Shown piece after piece: positions 1-12,560 of a DNA stretch of 64,000 nt; within the stretch, counting starts at the first letter, position 1; every line of letters begins with the position of its first letter. The stretch covers positions 1 through 64,000 of the forward strand of contig NZ_SOCP01000016.1 in the NCBI RefSeq assembly GCF_004364325.1, given 5' to 3'. A model generated the notes under the pieces. That model was not told the origin of the DNA, searched no databases, and worked only from the letters and a program-made list of their open reading frames with translations. Both the position numbers and the translations under genes were made by a program. The DNA comes from Actinophytocola oryzae (GTDB lineage Bacteria > Actinomycetota > Actinomycetes > Mycobacteriales > Pseudonocardiaceae).

Positions 1-3000
1 CCCCGGCCGTGTCGTTCCACGACGCCAACAACCCACACTCGGACTCGCTCAACAGGTCCACACGACACACTGGGACGTCAGAATCGGCCGTGACGACCCG
101 CAGCAGCTGTGACCAGCGGCGCACGAGCGACTCGATGGTGCCCTGGTCGTACAGGTCGGTGGTGAAGGTGACCCGGCCGGTGATCCCGGCGGGACGGCCG
201 TCGGGGGCACGCCGTTCCCTGAGGTTGAAGGTCAGGTCGAAACGGGCGTTGGGGCGGGACAGGCGCTCCCGGGTGACGGTCAGCCCGGGCAGCTCGATCG
301 CGGTGTCCACGTTGTTCTGCAACACCAACATGACCTGGAACAACGGGTGATGCGCCAACGACCGGTGCGGGTTCAGCACGTCCACCAACCGCTCGAACGG
401 CACATCCTGATTGGCATACGCCGACAACGCCGTCTCCCGCACCCGACCCAGCAGCTCCGCGAACGACGGATCACCACCGGTATCCATCCGCAACACCAAC
501 GTGTTCACGAAGAACCCCACCAGGTCATCCAACGCCTCGTCGGTACGACCAGCCACCGGCGTGCCCACCGGGATGTCCGAGCCCGCACCCAACCTGCTCA
601 ACACCCCGGCCAAACCCGCCAGCAACACCATGAACACACTCGTCCCACTGCGGCGGGCGAGGTCGACGACGGCCTCGTGTGCGGCGGCGTCGAGCCGCAC
701 GTCCACGCTGCCACCCCGATGCGAGGCCACCACCGGGCGCGGCCGGTCGCCGGGCAGGCCGGCCTGTTCCGGCAGTCCTGCCAACGCCGTCGTCCAGTAG
801 TCGAGCTGACCGGCGACCTGGCTGTCCGAATCGGACAGATCGCCGAGCAGCTCCCGCTGCCACACCGCGTAGTCCGCGTACCGCACCGGCAACGGCGACC
901 AGTCCGGTGCCACACCGGCCACCCGCGCCGTGTAGGCCAGCGACAGGTCCCGCGACAACGGCGCCATCGACCAGCCGTCGGTCGCGGCGTGGTGTACCAC
1001 GAGCACGAGAACCCAGTCGCCCGTATCGGTCACGCGGAACAGTGACGCCCGTAGCGGCAGGTCCGCCGCGAGGTCGAACCGGTGGCCCACGACCTCGGTG
1101 ACCGCGGCCTCGAGCCTTCCGGAGTCCAGATCCGCGATCGGTAGGAACACCCGCACGCCATCCCGGATCGTCTGCGCGGGGTCGCCGTCGACGTCGGTGA
1201 ACGTGGTGCGCAGTGGTTCGTGCCGTGCCACGACGTCGTCCAGCGCCGACCGCAGCGACCCGACGTCGAGATCACCGGACATCCGCAGCACGAGCGGAAT
1301 GTTGTAGACCGGGTTCGGGCCCTCCAGCTGCTGAAGGAACCACAGCCGCTGCTGCGCGAACGACAGCGGAATCCGCTCGGGTGAGTCCACCGGCCGCAAA
1401 GCCGGGCGCACCAGGCCAGTGGCGTCGCGTACCCGTCGCGCCAGGCCCGCGACCGTGGGCGCCTCGAACACCGCCCGCACCGACAGCTCCACACCCATGA
1501 CCACACGCACCCGCGACACCAACCGCGTCGCCAACAGCGAATGCCCACCCAGATCGAAGAACCCGTCCGCCACACCGACCTCGGGCAACCCCAGCACCTC
1601 GGCGAACAACCCGCACAACAGCTCCTCCCGCGGATCCCGCGGGCCGCCGCCACTGCCGGCCTGTGCCGTGTAGTCCGGTGTGGGCAGTGCCCGGCGGTCG
1701 ACCTTGCCGTTGGCCGACAACGGAATTCGGTCCAGCGGCACGAACGCGGCGGGCACCAGGTAGTCCGGCAGGCGCTCACGCAGATACTCGCGCAGTTCGC
1801 CGGTCAGTCCGGTGGAGTCGCCGTGTGCGACCACATAGGCGACCAGCCGCGGCTCGCCGGGACGGTCCTCCCTGGCCACCACGACCGACTGCGCCGTCCT
1901 CGAATGCCCGGCGAGCACGGCCTCGACCTCGGCCGGTTCGACGCGAAACCCGCGGATCTTCACCTGGTCGTCGGTGCGCCCGAGGTACTCGAGGTTCCCG
2001 TCGTACCGCCACCGCACGACATCCCCGGTGCGGTACATCCGTTCACCGGCACCGAACGGGCAGGCCACGAACCGGTCCGCGGTCAGGCCGGGGCGGCGCA
2101 GGTAACCACGCGCCAGAGGTGTTCCGGCCAGGTACAGCTCCCCGGCCACACCGGGAGGAACCGGCCGCAGACGCCCGTCGAGCACGTAGACCCGCGTGTT
2201 GGTGATCGGTGCGCCGATCGGCGGTGCCTGTCCGTCCCCGTGCCCGCAGTCCCAGGCGGTGACGTCGATCGACGCCTCGGTCGGACCGTACAGGTTGTGC
2301 AGTCCGGCGGGCACCTTCGCGACGAACTCGTCCCGCAGGTCGCCGGACAGCGCCTCCCCGCTGCAGAACACCTGGCGCAGCGTCGGCACGGCCCCGGCGT
2401 CGAGGTTGCGGAGGAACTCCCGCAGCATCGAGGGGACGAAGTGGAGGATGGTGATCCGTTCCCGGCGGATGACGTCGACCAGGTACCCAGGCTCGCGGTG
2501 GCCGCCGGGCCGCGCCATGACGAGGGTGGCGCCGGAGGTCAGGGTGGCCAGGAACTCCCACACCGAGACGTCGAACCCGTACGGCGTCTTCTGGAGCACG
2601 CGGTCCGTGCCGGAGAAGCCGTACCGCCCGGTCATCCACGTGACCCGGTTGGCCAGGCCGGCATGGGTGACCACGGCACCCTTCGGCACGCCCGTCGTGC
2701 CCGACGTGTAGATCACGTACGCCGGGCCTGCCACGGTCAGCGGGCCGACGCGCTCCGCGTCCGTGACGTCGGTGCCGGACAGGCCGGCGGGTGCCGCGTG
2801 CACGTCCTCGGCCGTGACCACGCACACCGGCCGGGCGTCGGACTCCATGAACCGGACCCGTTCGGCCGGGTACTCCGGGTCGACCGGCACGTACGCGGCT
2901 CCCGACTTCAGCACGGCCAGGATCGCCACGACCATCTCGACGGACCGGGACAGCCGCAACGCGACCAGCCGCTCCGGCCCTGCCCCCCGGCCGATCAGGT

Positions 3001-6000
3001 GTCTCGCCAGCCGGTTGGCCCTCGCGTTCAGCTCGGCGTAGGTGACCGGTTCGCCGTCGGACACCACCGCCACCGCGTCGGGTGTCCGCGCCGCCTGCCG
3101 CTCGAACAACGCCGGCACCGGCACCACCGGCGGCTCACCCGCCGTGTCGTTCCAGTCGGCCAGCACCCGGCGGCGCTCGGCGTCGGACATCACGTCCACG
3201 CCGCCCGGACGGCGGCCCGTGTCGCCGGTCACCGCGTCCAGCAGCCGCAGCCACCGCGCCACCAGCGTCTCGACCGTGCCGCGGTCGTACAGGTCCGTGC
3301 TGTACTCGACCCGCCCGGACATCCCTGCCGGACCGCCGTCGGTGCCGCGGTGCTCCCGCAGGCTGAACGTCAGGTCGAACCGCGAGCCCCGGGCACGGAC
3401 CCGCTCGCGAACGGCCCGCACACCGGGCAGATCCAGCGTCACGTCCTCGTTGTTCTGCAACACCAGCATGATCTGGAACAGCGGGTGGTGCGCCAGTGAC
3501 CGCTGTGGGCTCACCACGTCCACGAGGCGTTCGAACGGCACGTCCTGGTTGGCGTAGGCCGACAGCGCCGTCTCCCGCACCCTCGCCACCAGCTCCGCGA
3601 AGGTCGGGTCGCCGCTGGTGTCGTTGCGCAGCACCAGCGTGTTGACGAAGAACCCCACCAGGGCGTCGAGTGACTCGTCGGTCCGGCCTGCGACCGGCAC
3701 GCCGACCGGGATGTCCGTGCCGGCACCCAGCCGTGTCAGCAGTCCCGCGAGTGCTGCCTGCAACACCATGAACACGCTGGCGCCGCAGTCACGGGCCACG
3801 TCCGCCACCTGTGCGTGCATGGCCGGGGTGAGGTCGAAACCGAGGCTCGCGCCCTCGTAGGTCGCGACCGAGGGCCTCGGCCGGTCGCCCGGCAGGCTGA
3901 CCTGTTCGGGTAGCCCGGCCAACGCGCTCGTCCAGTAGTCGAGCTGTCCGGCGATCCGACTGTCCGGATCGGACAGGTCGCCGAGCAGCTCCCGCTGCCA
4001 CACCGCGTAGTCCGCGTACTGCACCGGCAACGGCGGCCAGTCCGGCTCGGCGCCCGCGACCCTGGCCGCGTACGCCCGCGACAGGTCCCGCGACAACGGC
4101 GCCATCGACCAGCCGTCGGTCGCGACGTGGTGCACGACGAGCACGAAAACCCATCCGTCGCCGGTGCGGGACAGCGACGCCCGCACGGGCAGTTCGGTGG
4201 CGAGGTCGAAGCTGTGGTGCACGGCCTCGGCGACGAGGTCGGGCCCCCGGTCGTCCACGACCGGAACCGGCACAGTGACCTTCGCCAGGATCTGCTGCAC
4301 CGGCGTGCCATCGACCTCGGCGAGGACCGTACGCAACGGCTCGTGCCGATCGACGACGTCGTTCAGTGCCGCCGCGAAGGCGTCGGTGTCCAGGTCGCCG
4401 GTCATGCGGATCACCAGCGGGACGTTGTACAGCGGGTTCGGGCCCCGCAGGCGGTACAGGAACCACAGGCGCTGCTGCGCGAACGACAACGGCACCTGCC
4501 CGGGACGCGTGACCGGGGCCAGTGCCGGCCTGCGTACCCCCGCCGCTCGCCCTACCCGTCCGGCGAGACCGGCCACGGTCGGCGCCTCGAACACCGCCCG
4601 CACCGAAAGCTCCACGCCGAACACCGCACGCACCCGCGACACCAACCGCGTCGCCAGCAACGAATGCCCACCCAGGTCGAAGAAGCTGTCCGCCACCCCG
4701 ACCTCGGGCAGCCCCAGCACCTCGGCGAACAAGCCGCACAGCAGCTCCTCCTGCGGGTTGCGCGGCAGCATCCGGCCTGCCTCGGCGAACTCCGGTGCAG
4801 GCAGTGCGGCGCGGTCCACCTTCCCGCTCGACGTCAGGGGCAGGGCGGGAAGTGTCACGACAGCGGCAGGCACCAGGTAGTCGGGCAGCCGTTCCCGCAG
4901 GTACTCGCGCAGGTCGCCGAGAGGAGCGGCCGGAACGACGTAGGCGACCAGCTGGTGCTCGCCGGACCGGTCCTGCCTGGCGACCGCGGCGACGTGTGCC
5001 ACCGCCTCGTGCCTGGCGAGCACCACTTCCACCTCGGCGGGTTCCACCCGGACCCCGCGGATCTTCACCTGGTCGTCGGCCCGGCCCAGGTACTCGAGGT
5101 TCCCGTCGGCACGCCACCGCGCCACGTCACCGGTGCGGTACATCCGCTCACCCGAACCGAACGGGCACGCCACGAACCGGTTGGCCGTCAGCCTGACACG
5201 GCCGAGGTAGCCCCTGGCGACACCGGTACCGGCGACGTACAGCTCGCCGGAGACACCGGGTGGCACGAGCCGCAGGCGGTCGTCGAGGACGAACACCCGC
5301 ACGTTGTCCTGTGGCCTCCCGATCGGCACCGGCCGGCCGTCGCTGACCTCGCCGTCCGGGATCACGTAGTCCGTGCACCCGACCGTGGTCTCGGTGGGGC
5401 CGTAGTGGTTCACGACCGAGACACCGGGATGTGCCGCGCGCCAGCGGTCCAGGTCGGCGCCGCGTGCGGCCGAGCCGCCGACCATCAACTGTGACGTCGG
5501 CGCGACCTGGGCCGAGTGCTCGGTCATCGCGAACGCCAGGTGGGTCGGGGTCAGCTTCAGGAACGTGTAGGGGAGGCCGTGTCCGGCGGTCCGTTCGTCG
5601 AGGTCGCCGACATGCAGCAGCCCGCCGACGAGCAGCGGGCCGTACAGCGGCGGCACGGCGCCGTCGAACGTCACCGACGCGTGCAGCAGCGTCGCGCCGC
5701 CAAGGGCCGGGTACGCCGACCTGGCACGGACCAGGTAGTTGGTCAGCGACCGGTGCTCCACCACGACGCCCTTGGGGTGGCCGGTGGTGCCGGAGGTGTA
5801 GATGACGTAGGCGGGGTTGTGGGGTCGCAGCGGGCGGACCCGCTCGGCGTCGGTGATGTCGGCCGAGGAGTGACCCGTGGTGACCATGTCGTCCGGCGTG
5901 ACCACGCACACCGGTCGTGCGTCCTCGATCAGGAACCGGATCCGTTCGGCGGGGTGGTCCGGATCGATCGGCACGTAAGCAGCGCCCGCCTTGGCCACGG

Positions 6001-9000
6001 CCAGCAGCGCGACGATCAGCTCGGTCGACCTCGGCAGCGCGACCGCGACGTGGTCCTCGGGCCCGACGCCACGGGCGATGAGCTGCCGGGCGAACCGGTT
6101 CGCGCGGGCGTTGAGTTCGGTGTAGCTGACCGACTCGTTCCCGGACCGGACGGCGACGGCGTCCGGGGTCCGCTCGACCTGCTGTTCGAACAGTGCGGGC
6201 AGCGGCGAGGACGGTACCGCCGCCGCCGTGTCGTTCCACTGGGTCAGCAGCAGGTGGCGCTCGGCGTCGGTCAGCAGCGGGACGGCACCGAGCCGCTGGT
6301 CCGGCGCCGCGGTGACGCTGTCGAGAAGGCGCAGCCAGCGCCGCACCAGCGACTCGATCGTGCCCCGGTCGTAGAGGTCGGTGCTGTACTCGACCCGCCC
6401 GGTCATGCCCGCGGTGTCCGGCCGCTCGCGCACGCTGACCGTGAGATCGAACCGCGCGCTTCGTCCCAGCGCGCGTTCCCGAGTGGCACGAACACCGGGC
6501 AGTTCCAGGCTCGCCTCGACGTTGTTCTGCAACACCAGCATGACCTGGAACAACGGGTGGTGCGCCAACGACCGGTGCGGGTTCAGCACGTCCACCAACC
6601 GCTCGAACGGCACATCCTGATTGGCATACGCCGACAACGCCGTCTCCCGCACCCGACCCAGCAGCTCCGCGAACGACGGATCACCACCGGTATCCGTCCG
6701 CAACACCAACGTGTTCACGAAGAACCCGACCAGGTCATCCAACGCCTCGTCGGTACGACCAGCCACGGGCGAACCGATCGGCACGTCCGTGCCCGCCCCC
6801 GACCGCGTCAGCAACCCGGCCAAACCCGCCAGCAACACCATGAACACACTCGCGCCCGCGTCACGCGCCACCGCCACGATCCGCGCGTGCACCACCGGAT
6901 CGACCTCGAACCCGACCACGGCGCCGCGATGCGACGCCACGGCCGGACGAGGACGGTCACCCAGCAGGCTCACCTGCTCCGGCAACCCGGCGAGCCGGTG
7001 CGACCAGAACTCCACCTGCCGCGCCACCGCACTACCGGGATCGTCGAGACTCCCCAGCAGCTCCCGCTGCCACACCGCGTAGTCCGCGTACTGCACCGGC
7101 AACGGCGACCAACCCGGCGCCGCCCCAACGGCCCTGGCCGCATAGGCACGCGACAGGTCCCGCAACAACGGCGCCAACGACCAGCCATCGCCCGCGATGT
7201 GGTGCAACACCAGCACCAGCACGCATTCGTCTGCCGTGGCCCGCACCAGCGACGCCCGCAGCGGCGGCCCGGCCGCCAGGTCGAACGGATGCCACACCAC
7301 GTCGGCGACGGCGTCGGACACCCCGTCGGCGGCCACCTCCGCGATGGACATCTCGACGCCGCCACCGGCCGGCCGGATCCGCTGCATGGGGACGCCGTCG
7401 ACCTCGGTGTACACGGTGCGCAGCGCTTCGTGGCGGTCCACCACGTCCGCCAGGGCCGCTTTCAGCGCGTCCGGGTCAAGCTCCCCGGCTAGGCGCAGCA
7501 CCAGCGGCACGTTGTAGACGGGACTGGCACCCTCCAGCTGGTCGATGAACCACAGCCGCTGCTGCGCGAAGGACACCGGCAGGTACTCGGCACGCCGTAC
7601 CGGCCGCAGGACGGGCCTGCGGGCGTCGGACACGGCAGGCAACCGCCGGGCGAGCCCCGCCACCGTCGGCGACTCGAACACCGCACGCACCGGCAGCTCC
7701 ACGCCCAGCGCCGTGCGCAACCGGGACACGAGCCGGGTCGCCAGCAGCGAGTGCCCGCCCAGGTCGAAGAACCCGTCGTCGACACCGACCCCTGGCAACC
7801 CCAGCACCTCGGCGAACAGCCCGCACAGCAGCTCCTCCCGCTGGTCACGCGGAGCGCCGCCGCTGCCCGCGAGTGCCGCGAAGTCGGGTGCGGGCAACGC
7901 ACGCACGTCGATCTTGCCGACGGCCGTCAGCGGCATGGCCGCGAGCAGGACGATCGCCGACGGGACGAGGTAGTCCGGCAGCCGCTCCGCCAGGTGGTCG
8001 CGCAGCGGCGCCGGGTCCACCAGCTCCGGGTCCTCCGGCACGACGTAGGCGACGAGCCGCTGCTCACCCGGACGGTCCGCCCGTGCGGTGACCACGGCCT
8101 GCGCCACGAGGTGGTGCGCCGCGAGGACGGACTCGACCTCGCCCGGCTCGACGCGGAACCCGCGGATCTTGACCTGGTCGTCGGCCCGGCCCCGGTACTC
8201 GATCACCCCGTCCCGCCACCGCACCACGTCCCCGGTGCGGTACATCCGCTCCCCCGGACCGAACGGGCACGCCACGAACCGGTTCGCCGTCAGCCCGGCA
8301 CGGCCGAGGTAACCCCTGGCCACGCCGGTCCCGGCAACGTACAGCTCGCCGATCGCGCCGGGCGGCACCGGCCGCAGCCGGTCATCGAGCACGTAGGCCC
8401 GCATGTGGGTGATCGGGGCGCCGACCGGCACCGGGTCGGGCACCTCGTCCGGCGCCGCCATCGGATGGCTGGTGACGAACGTCGTGGTCTCGGTCGGACC
8501 GTACCCGTCGACCACGACGAGCCCCGGGCACGCCCGCAGGACCCGCCGGACCGCGCCCGCGGGCACGACGCCGCCACCCGCCCACACCTCCCGCAGCCCC
8601 GCGAAGCACTCCGGGTCCTCGTCCGCCAGCACCCGGAACAGGCCCGACGTCGCCCACATCGCCGTCACGCCGTGGTCGGCGACGGCACGCCGCACGGTCC
8701 GCGCGTCGACGTCGCCCGACGCGATGACCACCGTGCCGCCGGACAGCAGTGGCACCCACAGCTCGTAGGTCGACGCGTCGAACACGTACGGGGAGTGCAG
8801 CAGCACGCGCTCGTGCGCGCCGCCCGCGAAACAGGACGCCGACACCAGGCCGGCCACGTCCGCGTGCGTGACGACGACCCCTTTCGGCGCACCGGTCGTG
8901 CCCGAGGTGTACATGACGTAGGCCGTGTTTCCCGCGGTCGGCCGGGTGCGCCGTTCCCCGGGGGCCGCGCCGGGCAGGGCCGTGAGCTGGTCGAGCGCGT

Positions 9001-10960
9001 CGAGCACCAGTACCGGCCGCGCGTCGTCGATCATGAACCGGACGCGCTCGGCGGGATACGCGGGATCGATCGGCAGGTAGCCCGCGCCTGCCCTGAGCAC
9101 GGCGATGATCGCCACGACCATGTCCACCGAACGCGGCAACACCAGCGCCACCAGCCGCTCCGGTCCGGCGCCCCGGTCGGCCAACCGCCGGGCCAGCCGG
9201 CCGGCACGCGCGTTCAGCTCGGCGTAGGTGACCGATCCGCCGTCCCACTCGACGGCGACGGCGTCCGGCGTGGCGGCGGCCCGCTGCTCGAACAGCACCG
9301 GGAGCGGCAGTGTCGAGGGCGTGCCGGAGGTGACGTTCCACCCGGTCAGCACCTGGTGGCGTTCGGTGTCGGTGAGGATGTCCACATCGGCGACCCGGCG
9401 CCCGAGGTCGGCCGTCACCGCGTCCAGCAGCCGGACCCAGCGGTCGGCCAGTGCCACGACGGTCGCGTGGTCGTAGAGGTCCACGGCGTACTCCACGCGG
9501 CCGGTGCCGTCGTCGCGCACGGTGAAGGTGAGGTCGAACCGGGCGTTGCGCCCGGACACGCGGTCCCGCACGGCGGTGACGCCCGGCAGGTCGACCGTTG
9601 TCCCGGCGTTGTTCTGGAGCACCAGGGCGATCTGGAACAGCGGGTGGTGGGCCAGCGACCGGGCCGGGTTGAGCGCGTCCACGATCCGCTCGAACGGCAT
9701 GTCCTGGTGCGCGTAGGCGGCCAGTGCCGTCTCCCGCACCTGGGCCAGCAGGTCCGCGAACGTGGGGTCGCCCGAGGTGTCGGTCCGCAGGACCAGTGTG
9801 TTGACGAAGAACCCGACGAGGTCGTCCAGCGCCTCGTCGGCCCGGCCGGCCACCGGCGTGCCGATCGGGATGTCCGTCCCGGCGCCCAGCCGGGTCAGCA
9901 GTGCCGCCAGCGCGGCGTGCAGCACCATGAACACACTCGCCCTGGCCTCGCGGGCGACCCGGTCCACACGGGCGTAGAGCTCCGGGTCGATCTCGAATGC
10001 CACGGTGGCACCGCGATGCGACGCGACGGCGGGCCGCGGCCGGTCGCCCGGCAGGCCGACCTGGTCGGGCAGGCCTGCCAGCCGGGCGGACCAGTAGCCG
10101 ACCTGCCGGGCCGCGATGCTGTCCGGGTCGTCGAGGTCGCCGAGCAGTTCCCGTTGCCACGCCGCGTAGTCCGCGTACCGCACCGGCAGCGGCTGCCATG
10201 CCGGTGCGTTGCCCGCCAGCCGGGCGGTGTACGCCTCCGACAGGTCACGCGACAGCGGCGCCATCGACCAGCCGTCGCCGGCGATGTGGTGCATCAGCAC
10301 GGCCAGCACCCACGACCCGTCGTCGACGACCCGGCACAGCCAGGCTCGCAGCGGCGGCTCGGTGGCGAGGTCGAAGCAGTGCTCGACGACGCCGGAGAGC
10401 AGCCCCGGCAGCCGGTCCGACGCGGTGTCCACAAGGGACATCCGCACCGGGGTGTGGGCGGGCAGGATGCGTTGCACCGGAACGCCGTCCGACTCGCCGA
10501 ACACGGTCCGCAGTGCCTCGTGGCGCGCCATCACGTCGGACAGTGCCGCGCGCATGGCCGCCGGGTCGACCTCGCCCGCCAGCCGGAACACGATGGGAAG
10601 GTTGTAGACCGCGCTCGGTCCGTCCAGCTGGTGGAGGAACCACAGCCGCTGCTGGGCGAACGACACCGGCGCCGAGTCGCCGTGCGGTGTCGGGCGCAGC
10701 GGCGGTCGTACCGTGCCGGTGACCTCCTCGACCTCCCGGGCGAGGCCCGCCGCTGTCGGCGCCTCGAACACCGAGAGCACCGGCACCTCGATCCCCAGCA
10801 CCGCACGCATCCGCGACACCAGCCGCGTCGCCAGCAGCGAATGTCCGCCGAGTGCGAAGAAGTCGTCGGCAGGGGTCACGTGCGGCAGCCCGAGCACCTC
10901 GGCGAACAGCTCGCACAGCAGTTGTTCGTGTCGGCCACGATCAGCGGCACCGAGCACCAT
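1..10960 (-). CDS. Nonribosomal peptide synthetase, T-(C-A-T)x3-C..., 3' end outside window
   Basis: Multimodular NRPS, at least 3653 residues visible, open through the left edge. The ATG at 10960 is preceded by GGAGG 11 bases upstream, and the first carrier motif (LGGHSL, Ser41) follows at once, so the protein starts with a free-standing T domain. Approximate order by nucleotide: T0 10950-10720; C1 10690-9370 (HHIAGDG); A1 9330-7880; T1 7860-7640; C2 7600-6250 (HHIAGDG); A2 6220-4820; T2 4760-4570; C3 4510-3180 (HHVATDG); A3 3130-1690; T3 1650-1440; C4 1400-60 (HHAATDG). All C active sites and all TSGTTG loops are intact. No epimerisation, methylation or thioesterase domain is visible. Ten-residue pocket codes, aligned by eye to GrsA, are DAYWWGGTFK (valine-type), DGPKMGHVGK (nearest the Asp code DLTKVGHIGK) and DVWHFSLIDK (serine-type); the final Lys is assumed. 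Predicted chain: starter acid-Val-acidic residue-Ser-next. It is probably loaded by the ligase just upstream and helped by MbtH. Confidence 0.96.
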   Translation of the reverse strand, partial: MVLGAADRGRHEQLLCELFAEVLGLPHVTPADDFFALGGHSLLATRLVSRMRAVLGIEVPVLSVFEAPTAAGLAREVEEVTGTVRPPLRPTPHGDSAPVSFAQQRLWFLHQLDGPSAVYNLPIVFRLAGEVDPAAMRAALSDVMARHEALRTVFGESDGVPVQRILPAHTPVRMSLVDTASDRLPGLLSGVVEHCFDLATEPPLRAWLCRVVDDGSWVLAVLMHHIAGDGWSMAPLSRDLSEAYTARLAGNAPAWQPLPVRYADYAAWQRELLGDLDDPDSIAARQVGYWSARLAGLPDQVGLPGDRPRPAVASHRGATVAFEIDPELYARVDRVAREARASVFMVLHAALAALLTRLGAGTDIPIGTPVAGRADEALDDLVGFFVNTLVLRTDTSGDPTFADLLAQVRETALAAYAHQDMPFERIVDALNPARSLAHHPLFQIALVLQNNAGTTVDLPGVTAVRDRVSGRNARFDLTFTVRDDGTGRVEYAVDLYDHATVVALADRWVRLLDAVTADLGRRVADVDILTDTERHQVLTGWNVTSGTPSTLPLPVLFEQRAAATPDAVAVEWDGGSVTYAELNARAGRLARRLADRGAGPERLVALVLPRSVDMVVAIIAVLRAGAGYLPIDPAYPAERVRFMIDDARPVLVLDALDQLTALPGAAPGERRTRPTAGNTAYVMYTSGTTGAPKGVVVTHADVAGLVSASCFAGGAHERVLLHSPYVFDASTYELWVPLLSGGTVVIASGDVDARTVRRAVADHGVTAMWATSGLFRVLADEDPECFAGLREVWAGGGVVPAGAVRRVLRACPGLVVVDGYGPTETTTFVTSHPMAAPDEVPDPVPVGAPITHMRAYVLDDRLRPVPPGAIGELYVAGTGVARGYLGRAGLTANRFVACPFGPGERMYRTGDVVRWRDGVIEYRGRADDQVKIRGFRVEPGEVESVLAAHHLVAQAVVTARADRPGEQRLVAYVVPEDPELVDPAPLRDHLAERLPDYLVPSAIVLLAAMPLTAVGKIDVRALPAPDFAALAGSGGAPRDQREELLCGLFAEVLGLPGVGVDDGFFDLGGHSLLATRLVSRLRTALGVELPVRAVFESPTVAGLARRLPAVSDARRPVLRPVRRAEYLPVSFAQQRLWFIDQLEGASPVYNVPLVLRLAGELDPDALKAALADVVDRHEALRTVYTEVDGVPMQRIRPAGGGVEMSIAEVAADGVSDAVADVVWHPFDLAAGPPLRASLVRATADECVLVLVLHHIAGDGWSLAPLLRDLSRAYAARAVGAAPGWSPLPVQYADYAVWQRELLGSLDDPGSAVARQVEFWSHRLAGLPEQVSLLGDRPRPAVASHRGAVVGFEVDPVVHARIVAVARDAGASVFMVLLAGLAGLLTRSGAGTDVPIGSPVAGRTDEALDDLVGFFVNTLVLRTDTGGDPSFAELLGRVRETALSAYANQDVPFERLVDVLNPHRSLAHHPLFQVMLVLQNNVEASLELPGVRATRERALGRSARFDLTVSVRERPDTAGMTGRVEYSTDLYDRGTIESLVRRWLRLLDSVTAAPDQRLGAVPLLTDAERHLLLTQWNDTAAAVPSSPLPALFEQQVERTPDAVAVRSGNESVSYTELNARANRFARQLIARGVGPEDHVAVALPRSTELIVALLAVAKAGAAYVPIDPDHPAERIRFLIEDARPVCVVTPDDMVTTGHSSADITDAERVRPLRPHNPAYVIYTSGTTGHPKGVVVEHRSLTNYLVRARSAYPALGGATLLHASVTFDGAVPPLYGPLLVGGLLHVGDLDERTAGHGLPYTFLKLTPTHLAFAMTEHSAQVAPTSQLMVGGSAARGADLDRWRAAHPGVSVVNHYGPTETTVGCTDYVIPDGEVSDGRPVPIGRPQDNVRVFVLDDRLRLVPPGVSGELYVAGTGVARGYLGRVRLTANRFVACPFGSGERMYRTGDVARWRADGNLEYLGRADDQVKIRGVRVEPAEVEVVLARHEAVAHVAAVARQDRSGEHQLVAYVVPAAPLGDLREYLRERLPDYLVPAAVVTLPALPLTSSGKVDRAALPAPEFAEAGRMLPRNPQEELLCGLFAEVLGLPEVGVADSFFDLGGHSLLATRLVSRVRAVFGVELSVRAVFEAPTVAGLAGRVGRAAGVRRPALAPVTRPGQVPLSFAQQRLWFLYRLRGPNPLYNVPLVIRMTGDLDTDAFAAALNDVVDRHEPLRTVLAEVDGTPVQQILAKVTVPVPVVDDRGPDLVAEAVHHSFDLATELPVRASLSRTGDGWVFVLVVHHVATDGWSMAPLSRDLSRAYAARVAGAEPDWPPLPVQYADYAVWQRELLGDLSDPDSRIAGQLDYWTSALAGLPEQVSLPGDRPRPSVATYEGASLGFDLTPAMHAQVADVARDCGASVFMVLQAALAGLLTRLGAGTDIPVGVPVAGRTDESLDALVGFFVNTLVLRNDTSGDPTFAELVARVRETALSAYANQDVPFERLVDVVSPQRSLAHHPLFQIMLVLQNNEDVTLDLPGVRAVRERVRARGSRFDLTFSLREHRGTDGGPAGMSGRVEYSTDLYDRGTVETLVARWLRLLDAVTGDTGRRPGGVDVMSDAERRRVLADWNDTAGEPPVVPVPALFERQAARTPDAVAVVSDGEPVTYAELNARANRLARHLIGRGAGPERLVALRLSRSVEMVVAILAVLKSGAAYVPVDPEYPAERVRFMESDARPVCVVTAEDVHAAPAGLSGTDVTDAERVGPLTVAGPAYVIYTSGTTGVPKGAVVTHAGLANRVTWMTGRYGFSGTDRVLQKTPYGFDVSVWEFLATLTSGATLVMARPGGHREPGYLVDVIRRERITILHFVPSMLREFLRNLDAGAVPTLRQVFCSGEALSGDLRDEFVAKVPAGLHNLYGPTEASIDVTAWDCGHGDGQAPPIGAPITNTRVYVLDGRLRPVPPGVAGELYLAGTPLARGYLRRPGLTADRFVACPFGAGERMYRTGDVVRWRYDGNLEYLGRTDDQVKIRGFRVEPAEVEAVLAGHSRTAQSVVVAREDRPGEPRLVAYVVAHGDSTGLTGELREYLRERLPDYLVPAAFVPLDRIPLSANGKVDRRALPTPDYTAQAGSGGGPRDPREELLCGLFAEVLGLPEVGVADGFFDLGGHSLLATRLVSRVRVVMGVELSVRAVFEAPTVAGLARRVRDATGLVRPALRPVDSPERIPLSFAQQRLWFLQQLEGPNPVYNIPLVLRMSGDLDVGSLRSALDDVVARHEPLRTTFTDVDGDPAQTIRDGVRVFLPIADLDSGRLEAAVTEVVGHRFDLAADLPLRASLFRVTDTGDWVLVLVVHHAATDGWSMAPLSRDLSLAYTARVAGVAPDWSPLPVRYADYAVWQRELLGDLSDSDSQVAGQLDYWTTALAGLPEQAGLPGDRPRPVVASHRGGSVDVRLDAAAHEAVVDLARRSGTSVFMVLLAGLAGVLSRLGAGSDIPVGTPVAGRTDEALDDLVGFFVNTLVLRMDTGGDPSFAELLGRVRETALSAYANQDVPFERLVDVLNPHRSLAHHPLFQVMLVLQNNVDTAIELPGLTVTRERLSRPNARFDLTFNLRERRAPDGRPAGITGRVTFTTDLYDQGTIESLVRRWSQLLRVVTADSDVPVCRVDLLSESECGLLASWNDTAG

Positions 10961-10997
10961 CTGTTGGCAACCCTCCAGGAATCGGCCGGCGTGTGCC

Positions 10998-12524
10998 TCA
11001 GCCGGCTGCGAGTTGGTCGGCGCAGAGCGCGGCGACGTCGGCGCGGCGCAGCTTGCCCTGCGGGCTGCGGGGCAGCGCGTCGACGACCAGGACCCGCTTC
11101 GGCACCTTGCTGGGGGTGAGCCGGTCGCGTGCGTAGCCGCGGACCTCGTCCGGTGTGGTGGCGTGGCCGTCCCGCAGCACGACGGCCGTGTGGACGTCCT
11201 CGCCGAGCAGCGCGTCGGGTGCGGCGAACGTCGCGCAGTCCACGACGTCCGGATGGCCGAGCAGCACGGAGTCCACCTCGGCCGGCGAGATCTTCTCACC
11301 GCCCCGGTTGATGATGTCCTTGATCCGCCCGGTGATCCACACGTAGCCGTCGGCGTCGACACGGCCGAGGTCGCCGGTGCGCAGCCATCCGTCGACGAAG
11401 GTGGCGTCCGGGTCCGGGTCGGCCCAGTAGCCGGTCATCACGTTCGGTCCCGCGATCAGCAGCTCGCCTTCGACGTCCGGCTCCCGCACGGGCCGTCCGG
11501 ACCGCTCGACCGCGACCTGCGATCCGGTGGCCACCCCGACGCTGCCCGGACGGCGCCGCCCGGGCGGCAGCGGGCTGGACGCGATCTGGTGTGCCTCGGT
11601 CATGCCGTAGGAGGTCACCACCGGCACGTCGAACGACCGCTCCACCCGTGCCAGCAGGTCCTCGGCCGCCGGGCCGGAGCCCGCCCTGATGAACCGGAGC
11701 GCCGGGCCCGGCACCAGGTCGTCCGGCGCGCTCGCGAGCAGCGCGGCCAGCATGGCGCTGCTACCGGAGTACCAGGTGACCCGGGGACCGGCGAGATGCG
11801 CCAGGACCAGGTCCGGGTCGAAGTGCGGCAGCACCAGGCACGACGATCCCGAGACCAGGGCCGCGACCACCGCACCCACCAGGCCCTGCACGTGGAACAA
11901 CGGCATGGCCGACAGCCGGCAGTCGGCAGGGCCGAGCCCGTAGGCCGTCGCGGTGGCCCTGGCCGCCGCGACGATGTTGTCCCGGGACAACTGCACGATC
12001 TTCGGACGGTCCGTGGAACCGGACGTGGCCAGCATCAGTCCGCGGTCGACGGCAGGCACGGGAGACGTCCTGCCACCCTCGCCCAGCGCGGCGCCGGTCA
12101 GCTCACCCCGTGCGGGCACGAGGTCGAACACCGGCAGCGACAGCTCGGCGCACACCGCGCGGAGCCGACCGCTGAGGCGACGCTGCAGCACCACCGCCCT
12201 CGGGGTCAGCAGCCGGAACAACCGCCGGTACTCGGCGGGTGCGAGCGTGGGGTTCAACGGCAGGCAGACCGCGACGTCGGTGACCGCCAGCATCGCGACC
12301 GCCGACACCGGTGCGTCCGGCAACGCGACGCAGACCACCTCCGACGGGCGGACCCCCAGGCGCACCAGGGAGTCCCGCAGTGCGCCGATCAACTCGCCGA
12401 CCTGGCCGTAGGTCACCGTCTCGCCCCGGTGGTCCATCAGTGCGGGACGGTCCCGCGCATCGCCTGCCGCTGTGCCTGCCGGCTCGGTCCAGTTCGTGGT
12501 GGTTCCGGACAGGTCCACCGTCAT
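10998..12524 (-). CDS. Stand-alone acyl-AMP ligase (ANL superfamily), probable starter-unit loader
   Basis: A 508-residue adenylate-forming enzyme. It shows the Ser/Gly-rich phosphate loop ([15 protein letters not shown], near residue 175), the YGMTEAH motif, the hinge segment [18 protein letters not shown] and the C-terminal catalytic Lys region [10 protein letters not shown]. The hinge and overall layout resemble oxalate/malonate or medium-chain acyl-CoA ligases more than amino-acid A domains: the A4/A5 pocket lacks the Asp235 that binds an alpha-amino group. It ends 37 bases before the NRPS, whose first domain is an unpaired carrier, so the likely role is to adenylate a carboxylic acid and load that carrier to start the peptide. 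An alternative is making an acyl-CoA. The start at 12524 has only a weak GGGGGTG ribosome site, and the gene lies 36 bases after the halogenase, so co-transcription is likely. Substrate cannot be read from the sequence. Confidence 0.9.
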   Translation of the reverse strand: MTVDLSGTTTNWTEPAGTAAGDARDRPALMDHRGETVTYGQVGELIGALRDSLVRLGVRPSEVVCVALPDAPVSAVAMLAVTDVAVCLPLNPTLAPAEYRRLFRLLTPRAVVLQRRLSGRLRAVCAELSLPVFDLVPARGELTGAALGEGGRTSPVPAVDRGLMLATSGSTDRPKIVQLSRDNIVAAARATATAYGLGPADCRLSAMPLFHVQGLVGAVVAALVSGSSCLVLPHFDPDLVLAHLAGPRVTWYSGSSAMLAALLASAPDDLVPGPALRFIRAGSGPAAEDLLARVERSFDVPVVTSYGMTEAHQIASSPLPPGRRRPGSVGVATGSQVAVERSGRPVREPDVEGELLIAGPNVMTGYWADPDPDATFVDGWLRTGDLGRVDADGYVWITGRIKDIINRGGEKISPAEVDSVLLGHPDVVDCATFAAPDALLGEDVHTAVVLRDGHATTPDEVRGYARDRLTPSKVPKRVLVVDALPRSPQGKLRRADVAALCADQLAAG

Positions 12525-12560
12525 CGCGACACCCCCGTGGTCGTCCGACGTGTGCCCGCG

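Noticed and set aside
300-6800. Repeated segments resembling direct repeats or CRISPR
   Set aside because: They are homologous stretches of NRPS condensation and carrier domains, not arrays with spacers.
7751-11119. Long plus-strand open frame opposite the NRPS
   Set aside because: Antisense shadow; its residues follow high-GC codon bias and it lies fully inside the well-supported minus-strand synthetase.
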